Shown here one piece after another: positions 1 to 12,100 of a stretch of DNA of 64,000 nucleotides (its first letter is position 1; every line of letters begins with the position of its first letter). The translations under genes and the position numbers were made by a program. A model generated the notes under the pieces. The model did no database searches. It worked only from the letters and a program-made list of their open reading frames with translations, and was not told where the DNA came from. The stretch is from Gorsachius magnificus (taxonomy: Eukaryota > Chordata > Aves > Pelecaniformes > Ardeidae): the NCBI GenBank assembly GCA_034008185.1, contig CM067081.1, positions 66,888,054-66,952,053 on the forward strand. The letters run 5' to 3'.

Positions 1-41
1 TGTACTGTGCAATCTTTATAATACAAGTTGTCTAATTTCAG

Positions 42-122
42 GTGTTGCTATCTACACTGGCATGGAAACTAAGATGGCATTAAATTACCAGGCAAAATCA
101 CAGAAGCGATCTGCTGTAAAAA
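42..122 (+). CDS. ATP11A: ATP11A exon (first in window): A-domain end to M3
   Basis: Acceptor tttcag at 36-41; donor GT at 123. The first two bases complete a Gly codon, followed by [15 protein letters not shown] and SQKRSAV, a block conserved in all ATP11 paralogs just before M3. The family continues as SAVEK-S across this junction. Here the sequence after the GTA (Val) codon is four A then the donor, one base fewer than GAA-AA needs, so the phase does not match the next exon (see findings). Confidence 0.9.
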
Positions 123-3100
123 GTAAAATTTCTTATCTTTATTTTGGGGTGGAAAACTGCATGTTTGGTGAATAAAAAGGGACTTTTTTTTTTTTTTTTT
201 TGCTAGAAGTGTATGTTTCACTGGTTTAAATTAAAAAAGAGGTTCAGGGATTTAACATTTGCTTTTTTTGTGTGTATCATTTTTTACTTATAAAATGTGT
301 CATAGAATGCCATATAAATGAGGTTCTCAGTACTGAATTTTTATTAAATGTTAAATATTTTTTTTAAAAGCTACCTTAATGTAATTCTTATCTTTTTAAG
401 ATACGATGTGTTTTGCTGTTCTGGAAGACTTCTCCTTCACTGTTTAGAGTACACCTTCTGACACTTTTCCAAGATTATGTGCTTCAATATCCTAGCATTC
501 CTTTTCATTGCAATTAAGTCTTGAATTCAATAAGATTAACTCTTTTGATGCACTTCGCTTTGGATCAGCTGCAGTAACACAAAGCCTCTCTGGCAGGTTT
601 TCCATGGTTTAGCTAAAATTAAAAGTTCTATATAGGCATATATGATGGGAAAGGAAGACATTGCTATCCTCAGGGGATGAGCTCACATTGGTTGCATGCT
701 TTTTTTAAAATAGAGAGGATTATTTTCTAGTCCTACGCTGCTATCTGAAATAATCAGCTCTGAGTAAGGTGTCCAGCCTTGTGAAAAAAAGATGTAATTG
801 ATTAAGGCAAGATGTATTGACCAGCTGACAGCCCTTCCCTTATGCAGTGACTGAGCAACGTTGATATGTCTGTTGTAGTTGTTATTGATGTATAACTCAG
901 GGCTTTTAGTTCATGACCATCATTGATGTAAACATAATATTAAATGCAAAGTGTTTGTGCTCTTTCTTTTTTTAGATCTGTCTAGAAAGAGTTAAACCAT
1001 TACAGCTACATAGCAAAATGTTCTCGATAGATTTATATTTCTGTAAAAGTGGTTATGTGAGAGTTTTTATATTGGTTCAGGGAAATGGCATAAAAAGGTC
1101 TTCCAATACAAGCCCGGTTATTCTGTTATGATTCCATCTATGCTATTGTTTTCACTAATATACTAGGTTTGGTAATGTGTCACACACATTTTGGAAACAA
1201 ATATAGCAGTTAACATTTTAAATAGAAAATGGTCCTCAATAATATTTTTGTTCATTGGGAAAACACTGTAGAGAAGTTATTTAACATCATAGCATTGCTA
1301 GACTTGCAGCAAATGTTAGACTGAAGCACAAGTATAACATTTTTTAATAAACTCTGTAGTTTATATTCTAATGGAATTTTTATTTTGCTTTTTTTTTTTT
1401 TAGATCAATGAATGTATTCCTTATTGTATACCTCTGTATTCTCATCAGTAAAGCACTAATAAATACTGTCCTGAAGTATGTCTGGCAGAGTGAACCATTT
1501 CGTGATGAGCCATGGTATAATCAGAAGACAGAGCCAGAAAGGAAAAGAAATCTGGTATGGAAATAAATTGAAATACAAAAAAAAGTTTCCCTAAACCATT
1601 AATTTATAAGAATGCTACTGAAAAGTATATACAGCAAATCATAAATTGTTGCTTTTTGTGCTAACAGTGGTGACAGTATATTTGTAGAAATCTTGTATAT
1701 TAAATTTTTGCACTTAAGTTTTATGTGTGAATTTAACTGATGAGAAAATGTCAGTTTTAGTATAAAAAGCCTCATGAAAGTCTTTTGGAGTATCCTGTCA
1801 TTGATGTGAATTACTGAAGAACTGACCTCTTGCAAAGTACTCTTTGCTCAGCAACAGGACAAGGGGCAATGGGTACAAACTGAAACATAAGAGGTTTCAG
1901 TTGAACCTGAGGAAAAACTTCTTTCCTTTGAGGGTGACAGAGCACTGGAACAGGCTGCCCAGGGGAGTTGTGGAGTCTCCTTCTCTGGAGATATTCAAAG
2001 CCTGCCTGGACGAAGTCACAGAATCATACAGAATCACAGAATGGCAAGGGTTGGAAGGGACCTTGGGAGATCATCTAGTCCAACCCCCCTGCTAAAGCAG
2101 GTTCTCCTAGAGCATGTCACACAGGACTTCATCCAGGCAGGCTTTGAATATCTCCAGAGAAGGAGACTCCACAACCACCCTGGGCAGCCTGTTCCAGTGC
2201 TCTGTCACCCTCAGAGTAAAGTAGTTCTTCCTCATATTCAATTGAAACCTCTTATGTTTCAGTTTGTACCCATTGCCCCTTGTCCTGTTGCTGAGCATCA
2301 CTGCAAAGAGTCTGGCTCCATCCTCGTGACACCCACCCTTAAGATATTTGTATGTGTTGATGAGATCCCCTCTCAGGCTTCTCTTCTTCAGGCTGAACAA
2401 GCCCAACTCTCTCAGCCTTTCATCATAGGGGAGATGCTCCTGTCCCTTCATCATCCTTGTTGCTCTCCTCTGAACTCTTTCTAGGAGTTCCTCATCTTTC
2501 TTGAACTGGGGAGTCCAGAACTGGACACAGTACTCCAGGTGGGGTCTCACCAGGGCAGAGTAGAGAGGGAGGATAACCTCCCTCGCCCTGCTGGCCACAC
2601 TCCTCGTAATGCACCCCAAGATATCATTGGCCTTCTTGGCAACAAGGGCACACTGCTGGCTCATGGTGAGGTTGTCATCCACCAGGACTCCCAGGTCCCT
2701 CTCTGCAGGGCTGCTTTCCAGCAGGTCAGCCCCCAGCCTGTACTGGTGCATGGGGTTCAACCTCCCCAAGTGCAGCACTCGACACTTGCCCTTGTTGAAC
2801 TTCATCAGGTTCCTCTCCGCCCAACTCTCCAGCCTGTCCAGGTCCCGCTGAATGGCAGCGCAGTGTAACATGCTCTAGGAGAACCTGCTTTAGTAGGAGG
2901 GTTGGACTAGATGATCTCCCAAGGTCCCTTCCAGCCCTTACCATTCTGAGATTCTGTGAAAATAATACAGGACTGAAGGGAATCCCACAACCACTGGCAA
3001 TCATATAACAGATGTGTTCAGAAGAATCTGCTGTAGGAGTCTCTGTAAAAATACCCCTCAAAAGCTTTGTTTCATATAGCCTGGTAACTTTGTCATGACC

Positions 3101-6100
3101 ACTAGAGACCAGCAACAGAGTTGCCAGTGTCTGATGTCCTTATGGGAGCAAGGACATAGTCCAGAGTGGATACCCAGATGATCCAACATAATGAACTAAA
3201 CCCAGCAGCACGGAAAGTGTAGTATTATTTCACTAAATCTTCCCAGTCAGACTAAGGGGAAGTTTCCTTCTTTACCCTAAATGCATGATGCAAACACTAG
3301 CCAGGCATGTTCTAGGTTTCTCATTACCACCATTAACACTATCTCCATCTGCTCTAACGTTGACTATACCTCCAGCAAGTCTACACCACTGAAAAAATCA
3401 AGCCAGGTTGTGTGCACATAGTCTACTTGTATTGAGAGAAGGAAGGGAAACTCTATTTATTAATGACATGCTGCCTGAAATTTAGGTGATTTGGTAATCC
3501 TTGAATGAGTTGCACTAGTTTTATGGTATTTTTCTGGTAATTTGTGAATGTACATTTTATTGTTTTCCTTGTTCTCATACAGGTGTTCACCAATCTCATT
3601 AGTTGCTCTAGAACTTTACAACAATGATGTGTAACTACTCTACACCTGTATGTCTGTAAAGAAAAACACAAATTTAAAACAAAAAAAGTTTTTTTCTTCA
3701 TACCAAATTAGTTGTGATGTTATAAACCATGAAAGTATACATCCTGTGCTGAACTGTGAGCTGTGAAAGGTGTTGCTTACTGTTTGAAAGTTATTAGAAA
3801 AAAATAATTTGCAAATGTATGTAGCCATCCTTCGGTTTTTGATGGTACATGAAAAATCCATATTTTCATCTTGTTTCTTTGGCAGTTTCTTCGGGCTTTT
3901 ACAGACTTCCTTGCATTCATGGTTCTTTTCAACTACATTATTCCTGTATCCATGTATGTCACTGTGGAAATGCAGAAATTTCTTGGTTCTTATTTCCTTA
4001 CATGGGATGAGGAAATGTTTGATGAAGACACGGGTGAAGGACCACTGGTGAATACTTCTGACCTCAATGAAGAGTTGGGACAGGTAAATTTCATCGAATG
4101 ATATATTTTTTCAACTGTTTGTACCATATTTTTTTATTTTAAAATTGTCACTTCAGTTTATTTTTTTTTTTTGCAGCTTAGTGTGCATTTTATTTAGTGC
4201 TGATTAATTTTAAAAATAAAATTTGAGATCTTATGGTTTTCAGAATAAAAAATTATTTCTCAGCCAGTCAGTGGAAGTCAATTAGTATTACTATATTAGT
4301 AAAGAATAAACACTTTAAGAAGGTAATGATTTCTCTCCATTGGCTATAGAGGGAGATTATATAAGCATCTAACTCCCTTAGAGTAAAAGTCAGACGGAAA
4401 AAAACCCCTTTTTGTCTAGTTGGACTGACACCAAATCTCCAGACACAAGTTTCATCCAGTAAAATGATTGACTGTCACTCATTTAGCAAAAGAAATTCTA
4501 TGTTTAGTATTCTGTGTTAAGAAAATCATCACCGTGACACAGATACTCATGAATATTTTTTGAGAAAATATTTAGAATCTCTATTAGTTAAAAATGTTTC
4601 TATAGGTTTTCATATAAATAAATAAGATTGTGTATTTCCTTATTTTTGTACAGCTAAACTAATAATTAAGCTTTTAGGGACACATCTATTTGGATAAAAG
4701 GTGGTACCAAGTGCTTTATTATTGTGGGAGACAGTCGGCACTGTCTCCTGTAAGATGCTCATAGAGAATCTGATGAATTATGGGCTGGATGAGCAGACAG
4801 TGAGATGGATTTAAAAACTGACTGAACGGCCAGGCCCAGAGGGTGGTGGTCAGCAGTGCAGAGTCTAGTGGGAGGCCAGTAACTAGCGGTGTACACCAGG
4901 GGTCAATTCTGGTTCCAGTCCTGATCATTAATGATCTGGATGACAGGGCACAGTGTACCCTGGGGGCCACCCAGCTGGAAAACAGCTTGGTGGAAAAGGA
5001 CCTGGGGGTCTTGCTGGACACCAAGTTGAACATGAGCCAACAAATGTGCCCTTACGGCAAAGAGGGCGAATGGTATCCTCGTCCACATTAGACAGAGTAT
5101 TGCTAGCACATGGAGGAAGGTGATCTTTCGTCTCTACTCTGCAGTGGTAAGGTCATACCTGGAGTACTGTGTCCAGTTCTGGACTCCCCAGTGTAAGAGA
5201 CCAGTGAAGGGCCACAAAGATGGTGAAGGGACTTGGAGCACCTGTTGTGTGAGGACAGGCTGAGAGAGCTGGGACCGTCCAGCCTGGAGAAGGGAAGGTT
5301 CAGGGAGGATCGTATCAATGTATATAAATACCTGAAGGGAGGATGCAAAGAGGACAGAGCCAGGTTTTTTTCAGTGGTGCCCAGTGACAAGGCCAAAGTG
5401 CAATGGGCACCACCTGAAACAGGAGGGTCTGTCAACATCAGGAAACACAGTTTTACTGTCATGGTGACTGAGTTGCCCAGGTAGTCTGTGGAGTCTCCAT
5501 CCTGAGAGATAACCAAAACCTGTCTGGACATGGTCCTGGGCAACCGGCTCCTTGGTGGCCCTGCTTGAGCAGGGTGGGTGGACCAGGTGACCTCCAGAGG
5601 TGCCCTCCAACCTCAACCATTCTGTGACTCTGTTATAAAAAAACAATTTACTACTACTAAATTTTAGTGTTGTCCCTAGAATGGGACCCTCATCAATACT
5701 TGGCATTATTAGTACAAATCCAATTGATTACATTTTGCTTCTAAATTTTTAAAAGTTATTATACATTGTATTTCCAATGAAGGCTTTGACTGTGAATCCT
5801 CACTTGTGGTTGTACTAAATACTGTCATAGTGATATATAATGGGTGTTGATCCCAAAGAAAAACACTGAATGAATAAAAGACCTTTGCTTCATAGCATTT
5901 TGTATCTTGTGTAAATGTATTATGAAACTGAATATAGGAATTGAGATGAAAGAAATAAATGCAAATCCTGTCCACTTTGACAAAAGTTGAATATGGGTAT
6001 TGTGTCCACAGATAACAAACCACTGGAAAATTTGGAAACCTGCCTTTTGACATTAATGAATATTACAAAAGTGAATCTAGGAGGAAAGTTTACTTATTTA

Positions 6101-9100
6101 ATAACTTCTTTTGTGACTGAGAGCAAAAATTTGTTTTTTATTTTGTTTGATATTCTTGATAAATGTTGACGTTTGTTAAACAATCTGATAAATACTAAAT
6201 AATTGCCTTACTTCTAGCTTCTAGTTTCTATCCTTACATAATGCTCTCATACATGCAATCTGTAGACAATATCAGTATCCAATATCCAAAATTGAGCTTG
6301 TGCTGATCTAGCTGTCCTGGTTTATAGTTTGGGTTTTGTTTTACTTTTGATGTTGTGATCCTTAAATGCTGGGGCTCATTGTAAAAGATAAAATTAATGA
6401 AAAATCCAATAATGAAATAAAAACAGTGTTTCCAGGGCAATAACAGTGCCCATGTGTATATCTATATGTGACCATTAGTCCAGACTCCTCATTTAAACTA
6501 ACATAATTGTAGTGGGGAATTCTGATACTACCCTAAGGACTGTTCTGACAGTAACTGATCCAAATCCAGGCATGTACATTAAATAATGATCCCTGGGAAA
6601 TGGAATTTGTGTGCATTTTGCTTCCATAAATATCTGTCTTGCAGCAAGAAAGACATTAAAAACCAAAAAGGAGCTTGAGAGAAGAGTGAAAGTAGGTTAA
6701 ATGCATTCTTTATATGTGTTACGAGGCAAAAGATAGCTTTGCTGATACTCTTGTATGATAAAATCTTTCAGGGCCCGCATTTCTGTGGAAGATGACTCCC
6801 AAAAGAAAGTGTTGTCTTCCTTTTCTGAAAGAGCCTGCATAAGGATCTTTAAAAGAAGGTGTAACCCCATAATAATCTCTTGTTAAGAGACCTCTGTTCA
6901 TATTCCTGCTGTTTTTAATTTGTGCTCATTTGCAGATTGAGTATGTCTTCACAGATAAAACAGGAACATTAACTGAGAACAACATGGAATTCGTAGAATG
7001 TTGCATTGAAGGGCATGTTTACGTACCCCATGTTATCTGCAATGGCCAGATTCTCCATGATTGTACAGGCATTGATATGATCGATTCTTCTCCAGGAGGG
7101 AGTGGAAAGGTATGATGACTCTTTCTACATTCTTGTTTTTCACAGTGAAACATGAAAATTGGACTGTGCAGACAAAGGGACTATTAGAAATATAGTATTC
7201 TTGAATTTCACTAATCAAAGTAGATAATGGCAGGAAATGCACCACAACATAGATGTTTTCCTTTCCTAGTTTAGAGTAAGATTTAAAGGCTTAATAGGAA
7301 GCTTCCCTACTTACTGCAGCTGTAAAACTGAATTAAATAAAACCCCGAAATACATAACTTTAATCTGGTTAATAGCTAAAGAAATGTAATAGCTGGTTTC
7401 CATTTAACATTAGCTAGAATAGGGAAAGCAAGGCAGGAAACTCCTCAAGGAGGAAAACGAGTGCTCAATACAAACACCTACTTAGTCATCACTGGGTGCA
7501 GATGTGGCCAGAGAATGGTTTATGATCAAGTTAACTTTCTTTTAAATGTGACTTAATACAGCCACATCTGAAACGTGTGACACACAGCATGGACCTGCTG
7601 TGTCTTTTTTGCTGTGTAAAGCAAAGTTAGTTGAAAGTCAAAGAGACTTCACATGTCAGCTGATGAGCAGGGTGTAAATGACCAGGATAATCGTAGCCTA
7701 AGGACAATATATTTTTAAATATATCAATACAGTCTCAAATTATACTTTGGCCATACCCTTCACTATGGCAAAACAAGGCCTCTTAAAATGTGTTGGCGTA
7801 ATTCAACAGCCTTATGGCTCTCACCTATGGCCCTCAAAATGTGGTCCCAGGGTACATTGTGTTCTTATCTTGAAATTACAATGACACAGTTTGTATTGAA
7901 CAGCACAGAAGAATAAGATTCAGACACAAAGATACAGGTAGAACACACCCAGGTATCTGTGAAATAGAAATTTCTTTCTGGTGTCAGAAGCTGTCATTAC
8001 CAAACCATCTGAAACTTTATGGAATTTGGTTGGCTCCACCTGCCAAAATGTCCACACTCCTTTTATTTTATATAGCTCTGAGAGGTGTTCAAGCGTGTAA
8101 GAAATTGAATTCTGTAAAGCCTGTTAACATTTGCGCTCTAGATGCTGCGTCCCTCTTTCTGGACTCAGGACTCCTAAAATTGTACCTTGACTATATATTT
8201 AATAAAGTTTAAGCAAAAGTAAAGAAAAAAAAAGCCTTTAGCCAGATCTAGGCACTCAGATGAGGCAAAAGATGTGTGCTGTCTTTTTGGGGCATCAGCA
8301 GCTTGACTTTCAGTGCTAGCAGCACTAGCAGCTATTAAGCAGTTGTGTGGTTAGCTCTGGGAAAGGCTTGCCTCCCCCTAAAGGGCAGGTGACCTGTGAC
8401 ACTGCCCTTATCTGATAATAAATAGCAGTAATCACTGGCATTGCTAACCTTCCAAAAGAAAAGGTTTCAAAGGAATACTTGAAAGTGATCACACATAATG
8501 ACAACCATTCCTTTTATTTTTTAGGAGAGAGAGGAGCTATTTTTCCGAGCTCTTTGTCTTTGCCACACTGTTCAGGTAAAAGATGATGATAGTGTAGATG
8601 GATTGAAGAAAAACCAGCTCTCGAGAAGATCTTGTATATATATTTCATCCTCACCTGATGAAGTTGCTTTAGTTGAGGGAATACAGAGGTATGCGTGTAA
8701 TTAGGTATTACACTTTTTAAATTTAGAGATATAATCACTGAAGTTCAAAATTTTTTTCAGCACAAAAGTCGTAATAAGAAACGTCAACTCATCTAGAGAT
8801 GATGATTTTCTTAACATACAGTTGTGATTATTTATATTCATATATCAAATAAAAAGAGTTTGGTTGGTTTTTTTTTCCAGAAGATAACTCAGTCTTAAAT
8901 CCTTATGACATACTTAAACTGGATTATTATTTATTTGTTGTATTCATTCTCTTGACGTGTGTTTCATTTTACAGACTCGGTTACACCTATCTAAGGCTGA
9001 AGGACAATTTTATGGAGATTTTAAATCGGGAAAATAACATAGAGAAGTGAGTGGTTAAAAATATAACAAAATAGACTGATGAGGAGTTTTTAATGATGTC

Positions 9101-12100
9101 TTTAGTAAATCATTCTTGCCCTATACATTAGTATTTAATTCAAAAAACTAAGAAGTTGTACATTTTAGTAGAAAAATAAATTATCTACTAATATTTATAA
9201 TTTTAATAGACCCTGTAATTCTATATTTTCACTTAGTCTGTTAGTTTGACAGCATATGCAATATGAAATATTAATATAACAACAGAAGTGTGGTGTGGGG
9301 TTCGTGACCTAATCTAATAGTTCCTAAAAGTTTCAGCAATTATGGGTATTTTTGCTTTCTTACATGGTAAATAATATTTTCTTACAAGAAAATTGTATGT
9401 ACCCCAGTTGTTGTTCACAAATAATCCATATAATTTACAGGAGGGTAATATCTATAGAATAAAATTTTATAGCTGGTTCAAAGAAAATTTAAAACAGGTA
9501 CTGTTTTTTTTGGTCATTTTCGTTCGACATGCAGAATAAATCTTATACTCCATAATATGAGTAAAATTTTCAATAACATTGAAGTAGTGTACAGCAGTTT
9601 AATGGGATGTACATACTTCTGAAAATGTTACCTTACACTTCAACAGATGTCTACTGGTTAAGGCTGTTGTATATCTGTCTCTTCCTGCATGTGTACTCTG
9701 CTAACTACACAGGGACTCTTGGACACAAATGTAGGAACCCTGCTGTTATTTTTCCCCCTTTTAGGGTAATATGGAGGATTTTTCCTGAAGGTTACTTCCG
9801 ACTTTTGTGGCTCAACTCATAAGAACTGGAGTTGGTATAATTTGGTGATTTATGAAAGCACTATAATTATTAGGAATTTCCTCCAAAATGCATCACAGTT
9901 TGTAGACATATGCCTGATCCAGGTCCTTGTTAGAATCTGTTGTAACTTTTAATAAAATAAGCACTGTGGCCTTGCACAGGTTTGAATCCCAGGCTGTTGT
10001 AAGGACTTGGAACTCAATGATCTAATTAAATAAGCAGATCTGTTTTATAAGCAAAGCTTTAACGGATGAATCCTGAAAAGATTAGGTTTAATGATTTGGA
10101 CGCTTATGTTTGTGCTGGAAAAAGGGGGGCACTCTCAGGCAAAAGAAAATAAGTAAGAGGGTAAATGATAAAGTATATAAACTGATGAATTATACATAAA
10201 CAATACAGCAGGAGCTTGTGTTCATTTTTCCTCCTAGAAAGGAAAAGAATGTGGAATAAAAACAATGGCAAATGTAAAACCAGTAAAAACAAATGTTTTT
10301 TCACTTGAATAATGTGTTGGTCAACACTTGAGCAAACTTCATGAAATTAGGTGGGCACTTTTGGGAGATATGTATCATCAAAATTAGAAAAATGTTAAAT
10401 AAAGACTTCTATGCAAACACCTATGCATTTCAAGTTCTAAGACCATGCCTAGGTATTACAGGTAGGAATTTACTTACTTTATAAGCAGTATAAAGGTTTC
10501 TAGTCTTCTGCTTAAATAAATGATATTGACTATACATCCAAAGGTACTTACAAACATCATGCAAATTCTGTTTTAAGTAATTAGGAGCTGAGGGCCTCCC
10601 CTATTTATTGTTTGTAACCTGCTGTTTCATTCTCTACTAGTTCCATATTCCATAGTACTCAACATAATTTTCGATGTTAGAAGTCATGTTTTATTTGATA
10701 TGCTCGAAGTCATAATAACCAGTTTGGGGTTTTCCAGATCTGGAAAAGCAGAGTTGTTTAAAAAATACTCTGTTTCTGTTTCAGGTTTGAATTATTAGAG
10801 GTTTTGAGTTTTGATTCTGTGAGACGGCGAATGAGTGTAATTGTTAAATCTTCAACAGGTAGGGCTGTCACATTCTGTTTTGTCTTAGATGTTTTTGTTT
10901 CACTTGAATTTATTTCAGGTTTAGCAAAGAATTAAGCATTAATCACAGTCTGTATGCCTTTCTTTATAAAAAAGGGGACCGGGTACCAGCATGAGTGCAA
11001 ATGCTATAAAAAAGTTGGAAGAAGTTTTTTTGAAGACTTATTAATTTGGATGTTTTTTTGAAGAAAGATATATCTGGCCATTTTGAATCCCATATGCTGT
11101 CTCTTTTAGGTGATATATTTCTGTTTTGTAAGGGAGCAGATTCTTCCATATTTCCTAGAGTTAAAGAAGGCAAAATTGACCAAATACGATCCAGAGTTGA
11201 ACGCAATGCAGTGGTAAGATTCCATTTTGTTCATCTGTTCATGTGATATCAGTGTCAAAAAAAAAAAAAATTGTGTCCTTACCTCCTGCTTGATCTGGTA
11301 ACAGATTTGTCTTCCCAGGCACCGAGATTATTTATGCCAAAGTGCACACAGGCTGCATGGGTAGCAGTCTGTGTTACTCCCTTATTTGAATCTGTCTTCC
11401 AAATGGCAGTTGTGGTGAGATATGAATGCATTAGATATGCACAGCAGTATCTTATACCAGAGGTCATCAATTAGCTTTTTAGTATGGCACTTTCACAACT
11501 GTGGTGGTTTGAATTAACTTTTGAATGACAGAAAAGTGAAAAACTTCACTGAAAATCTCATCCCTGCTTTCAGTCCTCAGACTTAGCAATTGTGATTTGC
11601 TGCCTTTGGTTGCTTTACAAGTTATTAAAAAAGAAAATCCATCGGAGCACAGTGTAGCAACAAATGCGCTTCTTACAGGGGAACAGTGCAGTGACCATCC
11701 TTACACTTACATTTTTGCTTGCTAAAAATGAACTATGAACTGCCTGATCATCTTTAAAAGAAACTCAGAACTTGGTTTTACCTAAAAGGTTGTGTTTGGA
11801 GTTGTGAAATACTGAATTCTGCCAAAAATATGCAGAACCCATTGCAATGGAGTATGACTGCCAGTCTTATAAATAGGGTAAAATTTGCTGGCATCCAGTA
11901 CTCAAGTTGAAAGCAAAGTATTATTACAGGTATGTGAAAAAATACCTACAGTGTTATGTGCTTTTCTTCTGAAAGGAAACTTCAAAACTCTTTGCCAAAG
12001 TGCTTTGCTAAGCTTTACTATGTGAAACAGCTGTCTGATAATTACAGGTGAAGGCAGCTAGTCAAACTGAAGGAAGTGTTTACATATCATACGCATCCAG

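Larger units (their letters stand above)
1555..3885 (+). other. ATP11A intron carrying a nested CR1 pair
   Basis: Intron containing two CR1 copies, one inside the other (1839-2959, listed separately). The rest is AT-rich unique sequence with no supported gene. Confidence 0.85.

Noticed and set aside
2041..2484. 147-codon and 109-codon + strand frames at 2.0-2.9 kb
   Set aside because: They are antisense readings of the CR1 pol fragment.
6310..6345. Possible LTR edge (GCTGTCCTGGTTT) in an intron
   Set aside because: Only a short resemblance to avian ERV-type ends, with no second LTR, primer site or coding remains nearby.
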